Below, piece by piece: positions 21,101 to 27,711 of a stretch of 37,248 nt of DNA. The translations under genes and the position numbers were made by a program. Position 1 is the first letter of the stretch. The number at the start of each line of letters is the position of its first letter. This DNA comes from Patescibacteria group bacterium (GTDB taxonomy: Bacteria; Patescibacteriota; Gracilibacteria; UBA1369), in assembly GCA_963169815.1 (NCBI GenBank), contig CAUJDC010000057.1, positions 1-37,248 on the forward strand, read 5' to 3'. The notes under the pieces were generated by a model that had not been told where the DNA came from, searched no databases, and saw nothing but the letters and a program-made list of their open reading frames with translations.

Positions 21101-22045
21101 TCAAAACAACTTCTTTCTAAAAAAGAAAAGTACCAAACCTAGCGTCAGGAAAAACGACATTCCCACTATCAGCCAAAAGGCGTGCACCTCTTGTTGTAGT
21201 GGCAAAGACACATTCATACCATAAACACTGGCCACTAGTGTCGGCATCATCAGTACAATTGAGAAAGTAGTCAGGAATTTTACACTCTCATTCAGTTTAT
21301 TGGAAATGATGCTGTTAAAAGAGCTAATTGTTGAATGCAAAATCTTGCCGTGAATTTTCACCGCTTCCACTGCCTGCAGATTTTCATCCAAAATATCTTC
21401 ACAGAGATCGGCGTCATCCTCTTTGGAAGTGAATTGCGTTTTCTTGGTTATCTTCTGATATACCAGATGATTTGATTGCAGATAAACATTGAAATAAGAC
21501 ATCGATTTTTCATAATCCATCATCGCTACGATATCTTCATTGGTTGGATTGAGAGCGACCTGATCTTCATTTTTCTTAAAAGCATTCGTCAAAGCCTTCA
21601 GCGCACGCAGATATAACTTTGAGTTAAACAGCATCAGCTTGAGAATGAATTGCGGAAAACGATCTGAAGTCACTATATGATTATTGGCCAGATTTAAAAG
21701 CTTGGTTTTCAGATAATCCAAAACATCATTACGCCCATCAACCAGCGTCACCAGATAATTGGAATTATAAATAATCCCCAGCGGCACAGTCCGATAATGA
21801 AAAGTATCGCCCTGCATTGAAATCGGCGTTTGCAAAAGCAAAAAATTATAATCATCCATCACTTCCAGTTTTGGAACTTCTTCTTTATCTTTCACTGAAT
21901 CAACCACTTCTTGGGTAATTTCGATATAAGGTGCGAGGAAATCCAATTCTTCTTCCGTCGGCTCTCGCAGCTCAATCCAACAGTTCTTCACTGGTTTTTT
22001 CAGAAATTCCATTTTTCCCTCACGCAGGCGATAAATTTTCAGCAT
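21101..22045 (-). CDS. corA: CorA-type magnesium/divalent cation channel
   Basis: The ORF track starts at a TTG (22054); the ATG at 22045 (MLKIYRLREGKMEF) is preferred, giving 314 aa. The cytoplasmic N-terminal funnel is followed by two C-terminal membrane helices: LTTFSIVLMMPTLVASVYGMN, the selectivity motif GMN, then FWLIVGMSFFLTLGLVLFF and a basic tail RKKLF. CorA pentamers import Mg2+ and sometimes Co2+ or Ni2+. GMN is intact. A consensus TATAAT (22087-22082, minus strand) lies about 37 nt upstream, without a clear -35. Neighbours are the SDR gene upstream and the racemase downstream, all on the minus strand. Confidence 0.92.
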   Translation of the reverse strand: MLKIYRLREGKMEFLKKPVKNCWIELREPTEEELDFLAPYIEITQEVVDSVKDKEEVPKLEVMDDYNFLLLQTPISMQGDTFHYRTVPLGIIYNSNYLVTLVDGRNDVLDYLKTKLLNLANNHIVTSDRFPQFILKLMLFNSKLYLRALKALTNAFKKNEDQVALNPTNEDIVAMMDYEKSMSYFNVYLQSNHLVYQKITKKTQFTSKEDDADLCEDILDENLQAVEAVKIHGKILHSTISSFNSIISNKLNESVKFLTTFSIVLMMPTLVASVYGMNVSLPLQQEVHAFWLIVGMSFFLTLGLVLFFFRKKLF

Positions 22046-22169
22046 AAATTTCAAATTAATTTCACTTCATTTTCGGGCGAAATTATACTGCTAATACCAA
22101 AAAGAAAAAGTGCTTTTTAAAATCGTCTATGTCAGATCAAAATACCCACAAATGTTATCGGTTAAAAAG

Positions 22170-22847
22170 TTAAACCAATAAATAAGTCTGACTCTCGACT
22201 TCATAAACCAAACTCTTTTGGTCTGATCTAATCAGCTTCATCGCCCAATCCGCAGCAGCATCTGGCTGAATGGCAATTTTCATTTTCTCAGCCTTTTCTA
22301 CTTCGCTGTAGTCAGTCCATTCCAGCAGCGTATCCACCGGCCCAAAATGCGCTACTCTCATATCCAGATCCGGTCTATCTTTGGCGACCAATTTATCAAT
22401 GTCCAGATCAGCCAATTTCGCTAAAGTATAAGCAAAAGTATTTTCTTTCATCTGCACAGAATTTTTGGAATTGCTCTGCAAAGTCATCGCCCCTTTGGCC
22501 AATTTATCGCGCAAATATTTAAACATCAGCCAAGGACCTTTCATATCCACACTCATCACCAAGTCAAATTTCTCTTCATCCATTTCCCAATATTTTCCTC
22601 GACGCATCACGCCCGCATTATTAATGAGCAAATCCACTGGCTCAACAATCCGCGCCACTGCCTCAGCCACCAATTTTTCCTTGGAAACATCTGCATAGAG
22701 ATAAATCACGCCATCAACTAGTTCAGCTGGCTTAGTTCTACTCAAACAATAAACTTTCATACCCTCTACCACTAGTCGCTTGGAAATAGCATAACCAATT
22801 CCTCTCGATGCACCTGTAATCACTGCCACTTTATTTTTGAATTCCAT
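22170..22847 (-). CDS. Short-chain dehydrogenase/reductase (SDR)
   Basis: The protein has 225 aa. The NAD(P)-binding glycine motif VAVITGASRGIGYAISK is at the N-terminus, DVSKE and LLINNAGVMRRGKYW follow, and the catalytic YTLAK (Y-x-x-x-K) has an upstream serine in SNSKNS. It is a classical SDR with the R after GAS suggesting NADP(H) preference. The substrate is unknown. The C-terminus is short (YEVESQTYLLV) and lacks a long substrate-binding loop. It is the first gene of a minus-strand run with corA and the racemase. Confidence 0.9.
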   Translation of the reverse strand: MEFKNKVAVITGASRGIGYAISKRLVVEGMKVYCLSRTKPAELVDGVIYLYADVSKEKLVAEAVARIVEPVDLLINNAGVMRRGKYWEMDEEKFDLVMSVDMKGPWLMFKYLRDKLAKGAMTLQSNSKNSVQMKENTFAYTLAKLADLDIDKLVAKDRPDLDMRVAHFGPVDTLLEWTDYSEVEKAEKMKIAIQPDAAADWAMKLIRSDQKSLVYEVESQTYLLV

Positions 22848-22924
22848 TAGAAAAATCTTAAATCATTAGTGATGTTAGTAGATTCCAGCTCTAAAATCCA
22901 CATCTTTCCCCCACCATACAAGCC

Positions 22925-22933
22925 TGCTAAACT
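22925..22933 (+). promoter_or_regulatory. Extended -10 promoter TGC-TAAACT upstream of the 32-aa ORF
   Basis: The 9-mer is identical to those at 4728 and 24099. It ends 24 nt before the ATG at 22958. Confidence 0.5.
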
Positions 22934-22957
22934 AATTCCGGCATTTAAACTGTCAAC

Positions 22958-23056
22958 ATGCAAATCAAATATCCACCGGCCGCTTGCAACAATGTTCAAG
23001 CTCCACTCAATCCCGACAAAATCATTTTGAAGTTCTTGGCTATTAATCTTAAATAA
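22958..23056 (+). CDS. Small ORF, 32 aa, ending 2 nt before the GNAT gene
   Basis: Not in the ORF track. ATG 22958 to TAA 23054-23056 encodes a short peptide (MQIKYPPAACNNVQ...) with a Pro/Asn-rich first half and a hydrophobic end. It has its own promoter at the expected distance and ends two bases before the GNAT start, an arrangement suggesting a translated leader or coupled small protein. It resembles the promoter-sORF-gene arrangement at 4728-4869. No family is recognised. Confidence 0.4.
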   Translation: MQIKYPPAACNNVQAPLNPDKIILKFLAINLK

Positions 23057-23058
23057 AC

Positions 23059-23496
23059 ATGCTCACCATCAAAACTTCCTCCATCGAAGACGCATATCAG
23101 ATCCATCTGCAAATCCCAGAATTTGAAAATCGCGTTCCTCTAGAGGAATTTCGTAAAAAATTGGCGAGCAATCCCGATCAGCGCATTATCATCGCCTATC
23201 ACGATCAAAAACCCATCGGTTACATGGTTTCTTATGATCGTTTCAAAGATGGCTCTATTTACTGTTGGATGACTGGCGTAATCCCTGAAGCGCGCGGCCA
23301 GGGAGCACTCAAAGCCATGATGCTTGATTTGATCGATTGGGCCAAAAATAAAAACTACCAGGAATTAAAAATCAAAACCCGTAATGTCCGTCGGGCAATG
23401 CTAAATTTCCTGGTAAAAAATAACTTTAATTTTTTGGAAGTTGAACAGCGTAAACTTTTAAAAAACCATCGCATTCTTTTAATCAAAAAATTATGA
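23059..23496 (+). CDS. GNAT-family N-acetyltransferase
   Basis: A 145-aa single GNAT domain. The acetyl-CoA pyrophosphate loop is seen in VIPEARGQGALKAMMLDLIDWAK (R-G-x-G), preceded by the beta4 strand SIYCWMTGV, and the last strands are ELKIKTRNVRRAMLNFLVKNNFNFLEVEQ. The substrate is unknown: a protein N-terminus, amino acid or small amine. Its stop overlaps the start of the next gene (ATGA), so the two are translationally coupled. Confidence 0.87.
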   Translation: MLTIKTSSIEDAYQIHLQIPEFENRVPLEEFRKKLASNPDQRIIIAYHDQKPIGYMVSYDRFKDGSIYCWMTGVIPEARGQGALKAMMLDLIDWAKNKNYQELKIKTRNVRRAMLNFLVKNNFNFLEVEQRKLLKNHRILLIKKL

Positions 23497-24038
23497 AGCA
23501 AATAAATCCTCACGATCAAAAACCCAGTTTTCTTTCCAAAATCCCTTCTATCGCCTGGATCATTACTGTCCTAGCAACCCTAGCGGCCGGTATTGGCATT
23601 ATCATTGGAACTTTTTTGGGAATCGCTACAATCGAAGGCTTTGCTTCAATGATTTTATTGGTAGCTGGTTACTTCTATTTCCGCGGACTCAGCAGTCCTG
23701 TTGGGGAACAAACTGGATCTTTTGTGCTGGCCATAAGTATTATCTTTTTTGCCTTAATGGGAATGTCCATCGACCAGCCAGGAAATTTTCTTTACAACAA
23801 ACCGCTGGAAATGGTTTTTTGTCCTCCTCAAACAGTTTTACTGCGCGGCGTTGATACTTACCATCTGCTTCCAGGTCGTACCGATATTGTTCAAAATTTT
23901 GCCTGTTATGATTTAGCTGGTGAAAATAAAAAAGAGCTGGGCATATTTGAAATTATTATCACCCGTTTTGTCGAATACGTTGTAATTGGCTACATACTAT
24001 TTTTTTCCACTAAATTCATTCAAAAGAAAAAATCATAG
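23493..24038 (+). CDS. Hypothetical membrane protein, 181 aa
   Basis: No family recognised. About four to five hydrophobic segments can be seen: IAWIITVLATLAAGIGIIIG, GFASMILLVAGYFYF, GSFVLAISIIFFALMGM and a C-terminal YVVIGYILFFSTKFIQ. Between the third and the last is a roughly 65-residue loop with two cysteines (VFCPPQTVLL... and QNFACYDLAGENK) that would be extracytoplasmic and might form a disulfide. The tail is basic (QKKKS), consistent with a cytoplasmic C-terminus. It overlaps the GNAT gene by 4 bp, so it is part of the same operon. Confidence 0.75.
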   Translation: MKQINPHDQKPSFLSKIPSIAWIITVLATLAAGIGIIIGTFLGIATIEGFASMILLVAGYFYFRGLSSPVGEQTGSFVLAISIIFFALMGMSIDQPGNFLYNKPLEMVFCPPQTVLLRGVDTYHLLPGRTDIVQNFACYDLAGENKKELGIFEIIITRFVEYVVIGYILFFSTKFIQKKKS

Positions 24039-24098
24039 CCTTTCGGAATATCTTCGTGAAGTAAGCGCGGATTCTATCAAGTCGATCTTTCAGCATTC

Positions 24099-24107
24099 TG
24101 CTAAACT
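24099..24107 (+). promoter_or_regulatory. Extended -10 promoter TGC-TAAACT upstream of the methyltransferase
   Basis: Third identical copy of the 9-mer. It ends 56 nt before the ATG at 24164, farther than at the other two sites. Confidence 0.45.
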
Positions 24108-24163
24108 AGCCTTGCACATTATCAAACCAACCCGCAAACGTCATCGCGGTTAAGCCTCAAATC

Positions 24164-24763
24164 ATGAATAGTTATTGGCCAGAATATTTCGAGAAAACCA
24201 AAACCTATCCTGCTTCCAAGCTGCTGGAGATGGCCTTTCCTCTCTGTCTTGAACGCCAACATGCTCTGGATCTGGGAGCTGGAGCTCTCCGCGACAGCAA
24301 GTTTTTACTTTCTGCTGGATTTAAAAAAGTGACAGCCACAGACGGCAACAAAGCCATCAAAAAATACGCTGAGAAAATTCCCACTAAAGCTCTTAGCTTC
24401 ATCATCCAATCTTTTGAGAATCTTCAGCTCCCAACAAGTAGCTACGATTTGATCAATGCGCAATTTGCTTTACCTTTCACCTCCCCTCCCCATCTGCCCG
24501 ACCTCATCGAACAAATCAAAAGCGCTCTCAAACCAGGCGGCATTTTCTGCGCAAATTTTTTTGGACCAAAAGATGATTGGAGCAAAGAACCAAATATGAC
24601 TTTCACTAGCCAAACCAAAGTTCGACAAATACTCAGGGGTCTCAAAATTATTCAGCTCAATGAAAAACACTACAGCGCCAAAACCGCAGACAACCAACCA
24701 AAAAATTGGCATATTATCGAAATAATCGCTCAACAAAAACCAAAGCCAAAAACTTCTTTTTGA
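24164..24763 (+). CDS. Class I SAM-dependent methyltransferase (TehB/Methyltransf_25-like)
   Basis: The protein has 199 aa. The SAM site ALDLGAGALRDSKFLLSAGF is motif I (D-x-G-x-G), VTATDGN is the acidic motif II, SYDLINAQFALPF is motif IV and SALKPGGIFCANFFGPKDDWS is the post-IV segment. The final region (NWHIIEIIAQQKP) resembles TehB-type or Menshutkin-type small-molecule methyltransferases. The substrate is unknown. Promoter and position suggest an independent transcript that may continue into the next small gene. Confidence 0.85.
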   Translation: MNSYWPEYFEKTKTYPASKLLEMAFPLCLERQHALDLGAGALRDSKFLLSAGFKKVTATDGNKAIKKYAEKIPTKALSFIIQSFENLQLPTSSYDLINAQFALPFTSPPHLPDLIEQIKSALKPGGIFCANFFGPKDDWSKEPNMTFTSQTKVRQILRGLKIIQLNEKHYSAKTADNQPKNWHIIEIIAQQKPKPKTSF

Positions 24764-24812
24764 AAATGTCTTCAAACTGCCGTAAACTTGAACAGTCACA
24801 AACAAAAATCAA

Positions 24813-25061
24813 ATGGATCAGAAGAATTTCGGCGAAGTTTTTGGTTGGTATGGCACTCTAGCAATTATTGGGGCTTATGCTCTGATCAGTTTTAATTTTA
24901 CCGATGCCAACAATTTAATGTATCAGCTTTTGAATATTACTGGCGCTGCTGGAATCGAATATATCTCCATGCAAAAGAAAACCTATCAACCCGCAGTTAT
25001 TAATATGATTTGGTTTGTTATTGGTGCGGCTGCTATTCTAAAAATACTTCTCTTCAAATAA
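24813..25061 (+). CDS. CBU_0592-type small membrane protein, 82 aa
   Basis: Three hydrophobic segments: WYGTLAIIGAYALISFNF, LMYQLLNITGAAGIEYISM and AVINMIWFVIGAAAILKILLF. The pattern, with G-W-x-G-x-x-A/x-x-x-A-Y-x-L-x-S near the start and Q-x-x-N-x-x-G/A-x-G near the middle, matches the CBU_0592 family, two to three transmembrane helices of unknown function found in many bacteria. It lies 49 nt after the methyltransferase, with a TAAACT-like -10 (24785-24790) of its own. Confidence 0.72.
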   Translation: MDQKNFGEVFGWYGTLAIIGAYALISFNFTDANNLMYQLLNITGAAGIEYISMQKKTYQPAVINMIWFVIGAAAILKILLFK

Positions 25062-25173
25062 ATGAAAAGACGTTGTTTCAAAAATAAAACTTATGGCTAC
25101 AACTCGGCGGGCATTCTGATAGCGAACCGTTAATCAATCACTCGTATGGTCACAAACATTAACAACTCTACCC

Positions 25174-25884
25174 TTGAAAATTAATCTCCATCACTCAACC
25201 GACCGTGGACTATCAGCACTAGGTTGGCTGGTCTCCAGATTCAGTTTTAGCTTTTCCAGATACTGGAATCCCGATCGACTCGGCTTTGGTCGTTTACTCG
25301 TTTTAAACGATGATTTAATCGCGCCAAGCACAGGCTTCGACACCCACCACCATGACGACATGGAAATTGTTACCATCGTCACCTCAGGTGAATTGGCCCA
25401 CAAAGATAATACTGGCGCCGAAGGAATCGTTCACCCAGGCGAAGTGCAAATTATGAGTGCGGGCACAGGTATTGAACACTCTGAACACAATCCCAGTACT
25501 GAAAATTATCTCAAACTTTTTCAACTCTGGATACTTCCAGAGAAAGGCGGTCTTCCTCCACGCTATGATCAAAAAACCTTTTCTCCAGCCGATCGTCAAA
25601 ACAAATTACAATTAATAGTCAGCCCCGACGCCAGCGATAATTCTCTAAAAATATTCCAACAAGCCTGGCTCACTTTATGCGACCTTGATACCAATCAAGA
25701 AATTGTTTACAAACTCCATAATCCTAAGTCTGGTTTATTTATTTTCGTCATTGATGGGAATTTAGAATCAGAAGGTCAAAAAATCTCCAAAGGTGATTCA
25801 CTAGAACTCAGTGAAATCGATGCAGCAATTACAATCCGCGCTGAACAAAACTCTCAACTCTTATTTATTGAAGTTCCTCTATGA
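25174..25884 (+). CDS. Pirin-family protein
   Basis: The only workable start in this frame is TTG at 25174 (M-K-I-N-L-H-H); no in-frame ATG lies nearby upstream. The protein has 236 aa. The N-terminal cupin has FDTHHHDDMEIVTIVTSGELAHKD and GEVQIMSAGTGIEHSEHNPS, which carry the three His and Glu metal ligands of pirins. The C-terminal half is the second, degenerate cupin. Pirins bind Fe; bacterial members act as quercetin dioxygenases or regulate metabolism. The stop overlaps the AlkD start (ATGA). A 12-codon ORF (ATG 25145-TAA) overlaps the start in another frame, and 25062-25133 could encode another 23 aa; both are weak. Confidence 0.85.
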   Translation: MKINLHHSTDRGLSALGWLVSRFSFSFSRYWNPDRLGFGRLLVLNDDLIAPSTGFDTHHHDDMEIVTIVTSGELAHKDNTGAEGIVHPGEVQIMSAGTGIEHSEHNPSTENYLKLFQLWILPEKGGLPPRYDQKTFSPADRQNKLQLIVSPDASDNSLKIFQQAWLTLCDLDTNQEIVYKLHNPKSGLFIFVIDGNLESEGQKISKGDSLELSEIDAAITIRAEQNSQLLFIEVPL

Positions 25885-26624
25885 AGTCCACTTTCAAAAA
25901 CCTAGCCGCCGAAATCAAAAAACTTGGCAACCCAGAAAAAGCCAAAAACTCCCAGCGCTTCTTCAAAACTGGACCTGGTCAATACGGCGAAGGTGACATT
26001 TTCCTTGGTCTCACTGTGCCAGAGCAACGTCAAGTTATTAAACCATTCCTCGACCTTTCTCTCGCCGATCTCAGTGAGGCCCTTCACTCCAAATATCATG
26101 AATTCCGTCTGACCGCTTTACTGATTTTAAACTACCAATATGCCAAAGCGGCCAAAGCTATGAACGACAAACTTTGTCAGGTACTCTGCGAGTTTTATTT
26201 AAAACATTCGACTCGCATTAATAACTGGGATTTAGTTGACGCCTCCGCCCGCAATGTTCTTGGAGAATACCTCTACTCTCATCCTCGCAAAATTCTTTAC
26301 AAATTAACCGCCTCCAAAAACCTTTGGGAACGTCGCATTGCCATCATCGCTACCTATGCTTTCATCAAGAAAAATGATTTCGCTGATACTTTAAAAATCT
26401 CCGAAATCTTATTCCAAGACAAAGAAGATTTAATGCACAAAGCAGTTGGTTGGATGCTCCGCGAAGTTGGCAAAATGGATCGTCAGACACTCGATCAATT
26501 CCTCCGCAAACATTATCAAAACATGCCTCGCACTGCTCTGCGTTACGCCATCGAACATTACCCTGAAATTGATCGACAAAAATTTCTTAAAGGAAAAGTT
26601 ACTCTGAAAAAACAGAAGCCGTAG
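25881..26624 (+). CDS. DNA alkylation repair enzyme (AlkD-like HEAT-repeat glycosylase)
   Basis: The protein has 247 aa. It is alpha-helical, with short HEAT-type repeats, and shows the AlkD features: GEGDIFLGLTVPEQRQVIKPF near the start, HEFRLTALLIL, then NNWDLVDASARNVLGEYL (W and D of the catalytic pair) and LWERRIAIIATYAFIKK. AlkD enzymes excise bulky or positively charged N3/N7-alkylpurines without base flipping. The genome also has an Ogt here, so this window carries two alkylation-damage defences. It overlaps the pirin gene by 4 bp and ends close to the next promoter. Confidence 0.9.
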   Translation: MKSTFKNLAAEIKKLGNPEKAKNSQRFFKTGPGQYGEGDIFLGLTVPEQRQVIKPFLDLSLADLSEALHSKYHEFRLTALLILNYQYAKAAKAMNDKLCQVLCEFYLKHSTRINNWDLVDASARNVLGEYLYSHPRKILYKLTASKNLWERRIAIIATYAFIKKNDFADTLKISEILFQDKEDLMHKAVGWMLREVGKMDRQTLDQFLRKHYQNMPRTALRYAIEHYPEIDRQKFLKGKVTLKKQKP

Positions 26625-26641
26625 GTATTTTCCAAATTTCC

Positions 26642-26650
26642 TGCTATCCT
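26642..26650 (+). promoter_or_regulatory. Extended -10 TGC-TATCCT upstream of superoxide dismutase
   Basis: TGCTATCCT lies 28 nt before the ATG at 26679, inside the 55-nt gap after AlkD, and belongs to the same extended -10 class as the TGCTAAACT elements. Confidence 0.5.
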
Positions 26651-26678
26651 ATACAGGCTTAATTTATAAATTCCAATT

Positions 26679-27269
26679 ATGCCATTTACACTACCAGATT
26701 TACCTTTTGACCCAACTCAATTGGCACCATTCTGCAGCAAAGAAACTTTTGAATATCATCATGGCAAACATCACGCCGCTTATGTGACCAAACTCAATGA
26801 TGCTGTCAAAGACTCTCCAATGGCTGAAATGTCTCTCGAAGACTTAATCCGCAAAGCCCATCAAGAAAACCTCAAACCGATTTACAATAATGCCGCTCAG
26901 CACTTCAATCACAGCTTTTTCTGGAATTGCATGAGCCCAAATGGCGGCGGCGCTCCAGGCGAAAAACTGGCTGCTGCCCTGGCTCGCGACTTCGAATCCG
27001 TCGATAAATTTAAGGAACTCTTTTCCGCCGCCGCCACTACCCTTTTCGGTTCAGGCTGGGCTTGGTTGGCACAAGGTAAAGACGGTAAACTAGAAATCCT
27101 TCAAATGAAAGACGCCGACACACCTCTTATTTTGGACCAGAAACCACTTTTGACTTTGGACGTTTGGGAACACGCTTATTACATTGATCATCGCAATGCT
27201 CGCCCAGCCTTCATCACAGAATTCTGGAAATTCGTTAACTGGCCACATATCGAAAATCTGCTTTCCTAA
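26679..27269 (+). CDS. sodB: Fe/Mn superoxide dismutase
   Basis: A 196-aa protein of the usual length. The four metal ligands are visible: His in FEYHHGKHHAAYV, His in AAQHFNHSFFWNCM, and Asp/His in LDVWEHAYYIDHRN. The Fe-type signatures are HHGKHH...Y and FNHSFFWNCM with A-A-Q-H-F-N, and the WAWLAQGKDGKLEI segment follows. It dismutates superoxide to O2 and H2O2 in the cytoplasm. Own promoter upstream; a copper island follows, fitting a redox-stress neighbourhood. Confidence 0.95.
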   Translation: MPFTLPDLPFDPTQLAPFCSKETFEYHHGKHHAAYVTKLNDAVKDSPMAEMSLEDLIRKAHQENLKPIYNNAAQHFNHSFFWNCMSPNGGGAPGEKLAAALARDFESVDKFKELFSAAATTLFGSGWAWLAQGKDGKLEILQMKDADTPLILDQKPLLTLDVWEHAYYIDHRNARPAFITEFWKFVNWPHIENLLS

Positions 27270-27394
27270 CAATCCCATCATTTACGCCGTTTCAGCCATT
27301 ATAGTCTTGATAACAAGCTATTTTGCCAAACACATGATTTTGCTAAGATAGGAATCATTTCCATGGAAGAACGATTATGTTTGACTTTCTTTTA

Positions 27395-27424
27395 TTGAAC
27401 CTATACCCTAGGTAATAGGATATT
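27395..27424 (+). promoter_or_regulatory. Promoter and CsoR-like operator of the copper island
   Basis: TTGAAC (27395-27400), 18 nt, GATATT (27419-27424), with the start near 27431 and csoR ATG at 27443. The spacer contains TATACCCTA-ggtaa-TAGGATATT, an imperfect inverted repeat (7 of 9 arm positions) resembling copper-repressor operators with TACCC/GGGTA. A repressor binding here would close the promoter. The rest of 27270-27394 holds a possible extended -10 (TGCTAAGAT, 27341) and two 11-12-codon ORFs I do not believe. Confidence 0.6.
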
Positions 27425-27442
27425 CAATAACTTGTAATACTT

Positions 27443-27709
27443 ATGAAAACGCTCCCCACCAACAAAGGGAAATCTTTAAAAAGCGTTAAGCAAGGCTTAG
27501 GCACTTTGAGTAAAATAGTTGAAATGATAGAAGAAGACAGATACTGCCCTGAGGTAATTCAGCAAATCGATAGTGTTATTGGGTTATTAAAAACAGCAAA
27601 GCGTGTGTTACTTGCTGGTCATCTTGATACATGTGTCGCTCATCAAATGAAGGAGAATAAAAAGAAGGCAATCGATGAACTTCTTAAAATATATAATTTA
27701 TCCAATTAG
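27443..27709 (+). CDS. csoR: CsoR-family copper-sensing repressor
   Basis: An 88-aa all-helical protein of the CsoR/RcnR (DUF156) class. The metal site is complete: Cys35 in RYCPEVIQQ, His60 and Cys64 in AGHLDTCVAHQM, the exact C-x24-H-x3-C spacing of copper-specific CsoR. Arg and Lys-rich helix surfaces contact DNA, and Cu(I) binding releases DNA. The gene lies 2 nt before copA and should regulate the island through the operator just upstream. The Cys-His-Cys triad argues against the RcnR or FrmR groups. Confidence 0.93.
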   Translation: MKTLPTNKGKSLKSVKQGLGTLSKIVEMIEEDRYCPEVIQQIDSVIGLLKTAKRVLLAGHLDTCVAHQMKENKKKAIDELLKIYNLSN

Positions 27710-27711
27710 TT

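Noticed and set aside
25062-25183. Short ORFs (23 and 12 codons) ahead of the pirin gene
   Set aside because: Either could be a leader, but there is no promoter support or recognisable composition; kept only as a remark in the pirin entry.
27363-27415. Two 11-12-codon ORFs before csoR
   Set aside because: Too short, upstream of the best promoter, and overlapping the operator.
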